From: Bugulina stolonifera
Taxonomy: Eukaryota; Bryozoa; Gymnolaemata; Cheilostomatida; Bugulidae
Reading direction: 5' to 3'
DNA: 64,000 nucleotides
Assembly: GCA_935421135.1 (NCBI GenBank)
Contig: OW285197.1
Location: 1,739,068 to 1,803,067 of the forward strand
The notes beneath the pieces are model-generated. The model searched no databases. It had not been told where the DNA came from and worked only from the letters and a program-made list of their open reading frames with translations. Below are positions 12,313 through 23,700 of this stretch, one piece after another. Position 1 is the stretch's first letter; every line of letters starts with the position of its first letter. A program made the translations under genes and the position numbers.

Positions 12313-13223
12313 CCCATCCCCCAAACTATCATCCAAAAATTTAGCTTCATTTTCAGAAGTACTTCTCAGGAGTATTGATTGGAAAATTAATCCCAAGCTC
12401 ACTGCTCTATCTTCAGATCAGTTACGAAATGTCCAGTTACCAACCAACCCCCATTTATTGGTATTGACATCATTGTCTGTTATATCACAAGATTTTACTA
12501 TCTCACTGGATACTCCATCTCATATTCATCTAACTAATTCATTACATAAATATAAAACACTTTATTCTAGCTTAGTTATTAATAAATAATGAGTCACCCT
12601 ACACTATATACTTACCTGTAAGTGTAAGTATGCTGTATGTACACATGTAGCTACAGGAAAGTCCTTTGTATTCCTTTAAAAAGCCACATCAGGTATTGAA
12701 CACTTGCATAGCCCAAGTTCTACAAGCCTAATTATGGGTGGTGCTCCAAGCCCTTCAAACTATAGACAATGTAAACATTCTTTAGCCTCAGGAATGAAGC
12801 TTTTTAATTAAGTGGGCTTGAGTAAAGTTTCATTTTCATTCATGTTTAACATGTACAATGGTGTAACATCTGTGTATATATTGGATATTCATACGGCTAA
12901 TGGCATATACTGTGTACCACATTAGCAGTATACACTGCTGACTTAGTCTCCAGCTGACCCCATCCTGCTTCATAGTCATAGCTGACAGTGGTCACTAACA
13001 GGTACTGGACTCTGGTAGGTGATAGCCTGTTTATTATAGCTACATTGTAGTATGTTAATTATATAATAATATATTAAACTATATTGAAGTCTTAATGTAG
13101 GTCTATTAATAGGAATATTAATATTATTATAGGATTGCTTTACCTTTGCACAAGATAGAGTAAATTTTTATTATTTATGAGTATAATCTCCATCTCTAGA
13201 TTTATTCTCATATTATATACATG

Positions 13224-13420
13224 TACACATGTGTGTGTAGGCTACATGTACACATGTGTGTGTAGGCTACATGTACACATGTGTGTGTAGGCTACATGTA
13301 CACATGTGTGTGTAGGCTACATGTACACATGTGTGTGTAGGCTACATGTACACATGTGTGTGTAGGCTACATGTACACATGTGTGTCTAGGCTACATGTA
13401 CACATGTGTGTCTAGGCTAC
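13224..13420 (+). repeat. 25-bp minisatellite, eight copies, palindromic core
   Basis: The unit, close to GGCTACATGTACACATGTGT plus GTGTA, is almost perfectly conserved; the last two copies change GTGTGTAG to GTGTCTAG. The ACATGT cores can base-pair. Confidence 0.93.
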
Positions 13421-13639
13421 CTTCCCATCAATTAGTGGTTTATTCTTTTACTCATATAGCAAGGTGCGAGTAGAGAGAGAGAACAACTCCTTCTATAAAG
13501 CTAACTCATACATTTGCAATGAAGCCTGGACACTATAACACTAGTATTAGCACTTTGCTGGCTGATTTGTTAATATGCTGTTGCTCTTGTAGGCTAATTT
13601 ATAGGCCTCATTGAACAGCAGGTCAAGTGCTTTAGACTA

Positions 13640-13860
13640 GCACCCAGGGTATAGCACATATAAGTATGCTAGAGTATGTGTAGTATAGCACCCAAGGTAT
13701 AGCACCTATCAGTATGCTATAGTATGTGTAGTATAGCACATATCAGTATGCTAGAGTATGTGTAGTATAGCACATATCAGTATGCTAGAGTATGTGTAGT
13801 ATAGCACATATCAGTACGCTAGAGTATGTGTAGTATAGGACCCAGGGTATAATACATATC
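13640..13860 (+). repeat. ~34-bp minisatellite, about six copies
   Basis: Units carry TAGCACATATCAGTATGCTA and GAGTATGTGTAGTA with small indels between copies. Confidence 0.85.
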
Positions 13861-14701
13861 AGTTAGAAATTGGTTGTTTGCTAAAGCTAATGCAAATTCC
13901 TTGAAAAAAAACAAAATAAATATCCCATAAAAATGGACATCAATGGCAAACTCCTTTGCCAACCTTCCTGTACTCCATGCATTCACCTCTACAATTTATA
14001 GTTCATACTGCTAGATAGTTAACATACAATATATATGGTAAGTAGAGTGTAAGTTATAAGTATTATGAGGAACGGAACTAAATTATATTGAATCTCCATA
14101 GGTCTATCAATTTCATATTCACCATCTTGGTAAAGGTTTGCAAGCAATGGATGCTACACCCATGGGGTCCTATTTGCTATGTGTTTATAAGGGATAGAAT
14201 ACGCACTAAGTCATCACTACACTCTCCTGTATAATGTATCTATGTACATATATATTATTATCACCTGTATGTTTGTATTACGTCCCTCAGGGTACATACA
14301 GGATGTTACAAGTAGCATATAAATATAAATTATTCAAATCTCTGTAAACATTCTTGTAGACAAGATAATATACGCGGATATAGTCAATACTCTGTTAGCT
14401 TGTCAATCTATACATGTAATTATACCTCCTTCAGCTACCCACGGGAGCTAAGGCTAGGTAGTCTACTGTGCCTGGTCCTGACATAAGTCGCTGCTGGTGT
14501 TTGTAATCTAGATGGACAGTAAAGAGTTATCCAACCTGTGAAGAGGTTGTTGCAGTTATTTCTCATATCTGCAGTGGTTGCGGACAGACTGGTTTATATA
14601 CATGTTGTATAATAGGCCTACATGTATACCTCTCCAACATATAGCATAACACACATGCGTCTATTCGGTTCTTTGAGCTATTAATTGCATTTTGTTGACA
14701 G

Positions 14702-17700
14702 ATGTCAGAAGGTTCCCTAGTCAGTACCTCCGTGATGCCTAGAACTGCGGCTAAAGACCAGTCTAAAAAGGTTAAAGACTCCAAGAAACCAGGAAGGACT
14801 ACTGCTGGCAGCGGGCCAGAACAGCCTACGGATGAAGACTACAAGATAGGAGTCACCTACTCCTGCAAGGTACAGTAAACTGTGGGAAACCCCCTAAAAC
14901 CAAATAGCGTGACGCCACAAAGTTCTACCGTATTAAGCTAGCCTGTGGTACCCACAATCTAGTAAGAATAGAGCAGAAACCTATACAGTTAAAAACTAAT
15001 GTACATGTACATAGATTATAAGGGTAAATCTGACATGTACATTGGTTGACCTCCGGTCACATGCTCACAGGCAGCTGTAGGCATAGTATTCTATACACTA
15101 TACAGTGTGTGTATATGTAGGGTGGTTAGATAACACAGTACTGTAATGTGCATAACAAACTAAAGTATGAATTTGAACAATAAAAACATATTTTACTCTG
15201 CTATTATGAATAAGACAGCCAGCTGTCTATAGGCCTACTTCCTGTGAGGCAACAGTTACGGTAGTGTAAGCTACTCCACATAGACCCTATAACAATAGTT
15301 ACCTGCACTTGGGTATTCACTCAATTTAAGACAGGTCAAACTAGGAGAGGACAACTTATACATGTAGGTGCGTCTCACTCTTAACTAACTCAAAGGTAAT
15401 ATTGTGGCTACATAGGAATGCAGTTGATTCAGTGACTTGTAGATATTTTAATTATAAATAGTAGTACAAGACGCATCTTTTATTTTTTCTTTATTTCCTA
15501 ATATTTCTATACTTGTCCAAGTATCATCATATCATGATACTCGGATTAGTATAAATATATTATGAAATAAATAAAAAATAAAAAAATGCGTCTCGTACTA
15601 CTATTTATAATTAAAATATTATCCCCCACCAACCTTCTTATTACTATGTTTACAGTATATAGGTAGTATGTCTATGATGAAACCAAGCACAAAGACTGAG
15701 ATCCTCGGTGCTATGAGAAGAGTAAGGGTGAGTAAACAAACGTCCCTTAAATGGGTAAACATTCTGCATGTTAAATATTGTTGTAACTTTATACAATGCC
15801 TGAATCTTCCATCACAACTGCCTGTAATGCTTGGTTTAGGAGTTGTCTATACTCTACAGGCTGAGAGAGGACAACTCACCTATATAATATGTCAGTCACG
15901 TACAGTACTTGTAGCCTGTGTCCACTCTTGTTTATTATTCCCTTGGCACTTCATGTACTATATCTTAGCTGTGTTATACTGTGTGATCACATTGGCACCT
16001 CATGTACTATATCTTAGCTGTGTTATACTGTGTGATCACATTGGCACCTCATGTACTATATCTTAGCTGTGTTATACTGTGTGATCACATTGGCACCTCA
16101 TGTACTATATCTTAGCTGTGTTATACTGTGTGATCACATTGGTTTTAGTGCTGGGGCTGGAGTATATTTATAGTACTGTGTGATTTGGGTTATAGTATAA
16201 GTTAATGTTTTATTTTGACTTCATTCTTTTGACTTAATATGTAACTCCACTGGTGTCCATATTTGCAAGTCTCTTCCTTGTTGACTGTACATGTAGCCTG
16301 TGTTTGAGGATTGGTGTGCTAAGTAGAAGTCACCTCTGTCATCGGCACAGTATGTCATACTACTGTCTATACTGACATCCACACAGTATGTCATACTACT
16401 GTCTATACTGACATCCACACAGTATGTCATACTACTGTCTATACTGACATCCACACAGTATGTCATACTACTGTCTATACTGACATCCACACAGTATGTC
16501 GTACTACTGTCTATACTGACATCCACTCTGTATGTCGTACTGCTGTCTATACTGTCATCCACTCTGTATGTCGTACTACTGTCTATACTGACATCCACTC
16601 TGTATGTCGTACTGCTGTCTATACCGACATCCACTCTGTATGTCATACTGCTGTCTATACTGACATCCACACAGTATGTCGTACTACTGTCTATACTGTC
16701 ATCCACACAGTATGTCATACTGCTGTCTATACTGTCATCCACTCTGTATGTCATACTGCTGTCTATACTGTCATCCACTCTGTATGTCGTACTGCTGTCT
16801 ATACTGACATCCACACAGTATGTCATACTGCTGTCTATACTGTCATCCACTCTGTATGTCATACTGCTGTCTATACTGACATCCACACAGTATGTCATAC
16901 TGCTGTCTATACTGACATCCACACAGTATGTCATACTGCTGTCTATACTGTCATCCACTCTGTTTGTCGTACTGCTGTCTATACTGTCATCCACACAGTA
17001 TGTCATACTACTGTCTATACTGACATCCACACAGTATGTCATACTGCTGTCTATACTGTCATCCACTCTGTATGTCGTACTGCTGTCTATACTGTCATCT
17101 ACACTGTATGTCATACTGCTGTCTATACTGACATCCACACAGTATGTCGTACTACTGTCTATACCAACATCTCTATTATATAACATTATCCATTAGTTTG
17201 AGTACAAGACGAGGAACACAAAGAAGAAGAAGGTCATGATGGAAATTGGAGTGGGAGGAGTCAAAGTTCTACTAAATAAGAAAAGAGTAAGTATGGTTAT
17301 GGCCTAGGTATGATTATGGCCTACATGAGATTACGGCCTACATGAGATTATGGCCTAGGGATGATGGTGGTCTATCTATGTGTGATTATGGCCCAAGCAT
17401 GCTTATTGTCTGCGTGTGAATATGGCCTAGATATGATTAAGGCCTGAGTATGATTGTGATATAAGTATGATTATGGTCTACATGAGGTTATGGCCTACAT
17501 GAGATTATGGCCTAGATATGATTATGGCCTGAGTATGGTGATAGCCTGAGTATGATTACAGTTCCAATAGGTTTGTTACCTGCATATTATTTGGCCTCCT
17601 AATGGTTATATCGTGTCATACAATGCATCGGCTAGGTTTACGTAGGCAAAGGATTCAATATACCATTCTATCTTCGCTATCCAATGAGGGAGCGGAGCCT

Positions 17701-20700
17701 GGTAGATGGCCAGTAGATGCATATAATACTGTGTTCTGATTTATCAGGCAAGCAGACTACAAACATATCTCCATTAATATCTTGTAGAGAGATCATTAAA
17801 ACCGTTACCCTTTGAGTTGCTACTTTAACCTTGGGTATCCCATAATGCTCTATACTGAGGTACAGGAAGTAAGTTAACTCTGCTGAACAGTGAAAATGGT
17901 CCCACGTATGATGTGGCCAAATACGCCTATTGGTCACATAAATTGATTGATTTACTTGTAAACCAGGTTACATAGCTTATTGTTTTAGCAGAGAGGAGGA
18001 GTTTCAGAGACTAGTAGTAAAGACATGATGTTGATGGAGGAGCCTATATGTCACATCTTCTTTGTGTCACATGACTCTCAGGTGAGTCACATGTTTCTCA
18101 GGTGGGTCACATGACTCTCAGGTGAGTCACATGACTCTCAGGTGAGTCACATGACTCTCAGGTGAGTCACATGACTCTCAGGTGAGTCATGTGACTCTCA
18201 GGTGAGTCACATGACTCTCAGGTGAGTCACATGACTCTCAGGTGAGTCACATGACTCTCAGGTGGGTCACATAACTCTCAGGTGAGTCACATGACTTTCA
18301 GGTAGGTCACATGACTATCTCATAGGTCGTATATGACTATCTCATAGGTCGTATATGACTATCTCATAGGTCGTATATGACTATCTCATAGGTCACATGA
18401 CTAACTCGTAGGTCACATGATTAACTCATAGGTCACATGACTATCCGATTGGTCACATGACTATATCATAGGTCACATGGCTAACTCATAGGTTACTTGA
18501 CTAACTCATAGGTCACATGACTATCCGATCAGTTACTTGACTAACTCATAGGTCACATGACTATCTCATTGGTCACATGACCATCTTGTGAGTTATGTCA
18601 CTGACTTTTCCAAGGTACACTTCCATCAAGTGGCCGATTGGAAGTTTCCTCAATTTCAGTTTGGCATGATTGTTGTCAAGGACTGGGTGTAAAGCATTAT
18701 TAGTCCTTGACCTTTTTACAGTTGTTGATTAGCTGCTAATATATGATGCTTATTTGAAGGCAAGATGAGTTCACTTGCGTAATATACTTAATACAAAGTA
18801 TATTGTTATCTGGATTTTTCATATTGTCTTTATCGGAATGTATGCCAAATTAAAAGCATGTTGATGCAGAGATATAGTTGAATCCTGACTTAATGGTGGG
18901 AGACATGACTCATTGTTAGGTCACACGACTCATTGTTAGGTCGCACGACTCATTGTTAGGTCACATGACTCATTGTTAGGTCACATGACTCATTGTTAGG
19001 TCACACGACTCATTGTTAGGTATCCACTATTGTAGGATAACCTGATATTCAGCTACATATCTAGGAAGAACTCTGCTCTCTCTGTCAAATCATCCGCAGC
19101 TCAGACGAACATCGCCAGTCAACAGTCTGAGCCGACGACATTTCACTGCCATGTGTTCAAGGCTTATAAAAGAGTATGTGAGAATGAATGTCATTGGCAG
19201 ACTAATAGTATTGGTGTGGTGTGACAGTAGTGCTTTAATCGTAGATAGTGTATCTACAACAGGGACTACTTGTCACTGTGAGTTTATCATTGATCGGAAG
19301 CTTTCCTCAAATTTCTCACCCAACCGTGTTATTTCCAAGACTAAGGCGATTATTTCACTTGAGTTTGAGGTTAATCTAGATTTATACTGAGTAAGCAGTT
19401 CCTGTTACGGTGTAGATATGTGTACTGTATGTATATGTATGCTGTATGTGCATGTATACTGTACGTATATGTATGCTGTATGTATATGTATGCTGTATGT
19501 ACATGTATACTGTATGTATATGTATACGGTATGTACATGTGTACTGTACGTAGACATATACTGTATGTAGACGTATACTGTATGTACATGTATACTGTAT
19601 GTATATGTGTACTGTATGTATATGTATACTGTATGTCTATGTATACTGTATGTATCCGATGTTTATGTGTACTGTATGTAGACATAGTGTATGTATATGT
19701 ATGTCTTACAGGCACAGGCTGTGCTCATAGTCCATGGTTTAGGTCGGATATTTGAGCTCTGCCATGACATCCCAAATAGTGCAGCCAGTGAGAAGGAGTC
19801 TAGAGATCACTGTAAATCACGTGACATGGATGATGGAGACATTAGTTGTAATCAGTCATGTGATCAGAGTTCAAGGTTATTGGACGACTCTGTGTTTCTA
19901 CGAGACAATGAATATACCTCTCCAGAGAAGATATGCAGGTCAGTAGCAGTTACTAGCAGTAGCAGTAACTAGCAGTAGCAGTTACTAGCAGTAACATATA
20001 CTGGTATGTATCTTGCATTTGGTTGTAATTGTTATAGACGTGTACTCTACAGTGACAAAGGATGTTTTTGCAATAGACGTCTTCCATTCTGCAAGTTAGT
20101 CGCAGGATTGAGTATATACATGACTGTATACATGGTGTGAAACTAGTTTATGTATTTTACAATAATAATATTTCTGTTTGAATATATACAGAGAATCAGC
20201 GAAGGCTGACCCTCCCATAAGCAGTCAGTTACGAGATTCTTCTCCACAATTAGATACTGAGCTACACTTGCCAGTTGGACAAACTGATAGACAGCAGAGA
20301 AAGCTGATAGAGTCAAAGCAGAAGAGTTGTGATGATCTGCTGCTAAATAGGAGAGGAAATGAGGTAATGTTCTATGTAGCCTGTCTGTCTGTGTGTATTC
20401 TGCCCTGGGACAGGTCCTCTCCAAAATTGTCTTTTTTCTGGCTCTCTCTTCGTACTATGATATTTCATTCCATTTTTTATATCATCTATCATCATTCTCT
20501 CTCTCCCTCTGGGTCGTTTCCCTTCCATCTTTCCTTCTATGACATCTTTCATTAACACCTCATCTCTCAATACATGTCCCACCCATCGCTTCTTCCCTGA
20601 CCTGATAGTTTCCACCAATTTACGAGGTTCTCCCACTCTCTCTCTCTCTCTCTAGTACATTCTCATTACTGACCTTTTCTGCCCAGTTGATCTTCTCTAT

Positions 20701-23700
20701 TCTCCTCCATATCCACATCTCAAACGCCTCAATTCTTCTCAACTCTGCTTCTCTGCAAGTCCACGTCTCTGAACCATACATGAACACACTCCATACAAAG
20801 CACTTTACATGTATTAGCCTTTTCTTCAAGTCAGGTCTTAAACATTCTGTGAATGCTCTATATACTCTGTGGTCTTATGGTAATACTCTATATAGCCTGT
20901 GGGCATAGATTGAGTATAAAAGTCGTCAACTATCTCTCAACTACAATATAAGATGGTGGAAGGGGAGACAACTCTTTTGAGCCAACCTTTGATTGTCAGA
21001 GTCACATTGTTGTATTTCCTCTATTCTGGTGCAGACTCACTCTCACTCCCTCTATTGAGGATTAACAGCCAATAGCAATAGAAGTATAGACAGTACACTA
21101 ATTACTCCTATGTTCCTACCTGAATCAACTGCTATATACACTTATGGGGGTGATAACTCCAAACTAGTGCCCATTTTCTAAAGGCTAGCGGTCTTAGAAC
21201 ATGATGTTTCTTTTTGGACAGATTTTATCAATTTGCCTATAGACTGGTCTCGGTTTCACATCCATGAAAACACCCATCCCTGACTGGGGTTTGAACCCCA
21301 AGGCCTCTATGTCACCTAATCACCTAGCTCAGTAGACAGAACACATTGCCATTACACCAGCTCAGCAGTCTTAGAAATGTAAGCTTTAGTGGCGAGCAGT
21401 TGATGTGAGCTGAACCAGCTGTACACAAGGCACTCCTCATACTTGTATATATGTATTATGTGTGTATCAGCATTGACCTCTCCTTTACAGGATGAAGATG
21501 GTTCCACACAGCAAGAGATCAGGTTACTATGGTTACAGTTGGAACAACAAGAGAATCAAATAGAGATTGCTGTTGGACAAACAGAACTGCTGAGGCAGCA
21601 AGTGGCTATAGAAACACAGGCTAGAAATGATGCTGAGGTATAATACTCGTATATACATGTGCCTGATGTATACATAACATGGTTTCTTACCAACCTCTAA
21701 AACTCAACCTTCTGTAGATTAGAATAAACATGACGTGACTTGCATGAGTCATACTTGTGTGTGCATTATGAGTCATACTTGTGTGTGCATTATGAGTCAT
21801 ACTTGTGTGTGCATTATGAGTCATACTTGTGTGTGCATTATGAGGTGTTGGTTCCAATTGGGTTATTATAGAATGGATTCCTGGACTATATCTGTATAAA
21901 CAGCTTTAGTGGCCTGCCTACTTCTATTAATGCACCATAATGCATTTTTTCACTGTCTGGGGGATTTAAAATGAATCAATGATGAAGATTATACATGAAC
22001 ATTGAACAAGCAATGCAATAGGTGTCTTCGCGACATCTTGGACGGACCTGAATCGCAAATGAAAATCACAAGATGCCCGTCCGACCTAGGTCAGAAGTGC
22101 TATTGGCCTGGGATTTTGCTTGGCCGGACGAAACCATCCCTAGCTCATTGGCACACCTGATTTCTTCGCGCGAAAATGAGGATTTTGCTCTTGGCCCAGG
22201 CCTGTGTGTTCGCGACCCTGTGACAGATGTGTTCCAGTAAATATTCTCGTAAATCGGCCTGGGTCTGAACTTTAGGTCGCGGAGATGTCTAATACGATGC
22301 TCTGTTTTACATATTGGTGCTATAATTATGATGGTGTGTTTTTCCATTGGTCGACTGGACAAGTACACACTCTTGACATACAATGTGTGGGTGTCTCTTG
22401 ATTGGCTACTGTATGTGTGTGAAGGACAGTGTATGGCTGAAACCATAGTTGGGGAATTTCCATTTATTAATAGTTTTACATGGTAAGGAAAGAATCGCGT
22501 GTACCCCTTAGCTATCCTAAAAATCACCTGGTACTGTTTCACATGGATTGTACCTGGCAGTTAAATTTGCTATCGTTTGCTGTTTTCATAACATAATTTA
22601 AAAACTCTTGAATAGAATTTTTTGGTGGCAAGGGCAATTAATACGTCCAGATGATATTCAGTTTGCATCCAACTTCAACCTCCCAGTCAGGCATTACTGG
22701 AGACTTACTCCAGATGAGTTCGGCACTCCGAAAGTGCGCTAACATGACTCATTCTCTGTATCATACATGTATATACTAGCTGTATGATACACAGCTAGTA
22801 TATACATGTATCACCTTCACCAGTTTGCCTCTCAGTGTACATTCAGTGTACATATGTACATGTATGTTACTAGATGCGCTGTCACCAGCTCCTACTGCAC
22901 AATAAGGACCTCCTTGAGCACATCAACAAACTGGCCTTAGAGAACAAACAGCTGAGAGATAAACTCAACCAGGTACCCAGCATCACTGAGGTAAGCAATG
23001 ACATCACTGTGTACCAATGTGACATCACTATGTACCAATATGACATCACTATGTACTAATATGACATAATTATATACCAATATGACATATTGCTGAGGTA
23101 AGCAATGAAGTTACCATGTGCTGAAATAACATTACAATATCCAGCTACAATTTGCATGAAGCCATTACGTACAGTTATAACGGTACTTTATGCACATGTG
23201 ACATCACTGTGTACAGATATGACATCACTGTGTACCGATATAACATCACTGTGTACATCTGTATAACTATGACTACTGTTGTACATTTAGCCCATCTTAG
23301 CCAGTTCTCTTAACAACAATCAAACGCAGGGAGGGGAGGGTAGCAATCACTCCACAAAGACCACGTCTCCTGATTCTGGTCACAAGGAGATGTCATCCAA
23401 GAGCTCTCACAGTGATATACTGTAAGTACTGTAAAGGATATCACATGTATAATATACTCTCTCTTTGGTGAGGCTATTGGTCTATAGTTATAACCTTGTC
23501 TGTAACAACTACATGCTTGTGATGACGTGACGTAACACATAGGGCTGGAATATGTTACAGGGAAGAATGGGAGAAAGAAAAGGAGAAATTGAACATGACC
23601 TTGAACTCTCTAACCACGCCCTCCAACTCTAGCTACCAGTTGTAAGTCGTATGCATATTATATTGTTATATTAGTACATGATCCGATAGTATAACATAGA

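Larger units (their letters stand above)
9593..14701 (+). other. Large intron (remainder) with minisatellites, no exon recognised
   Basis: This is the rest of the 6.7-kb gap between exons ending 8014 and starting 14702. It contains a CGACTCC-rich imperfect inverted repeat (~9799-9917), a 17-bp GTTACCAGTCAG-type array (~11150-11300), a 23-bp array (11740-11998), a C-rich simple repeat (12211-12312), a 25-bp array (13224-13420) and a 34-bp array (13640-13860). The rest is AT-rich single-copy DNA. No exon with splice sites and coding bias was found. Confidence 0.6.

Noticed and set aside
12152..12589. Proline-rich 145-residue frame
   Set aside because: Its first half is a C-rich simple repeat. 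The second half has no recognisable domain or splice context, although I cannot exclude a short exon.
16221..17186. Minus-strand 321-residue open frame with a 12-residue repeat
   Set aside because: It is the 36-bp minisatellite in an intron of the NOS1AP-like gene on the other strand.
22066..22542. Minus-strand 158-residue frame
   Set aside because: It runs through the MITE at 22020-22290 and into intron; a similar frame in the second MITE copy shows that it is element-derived.
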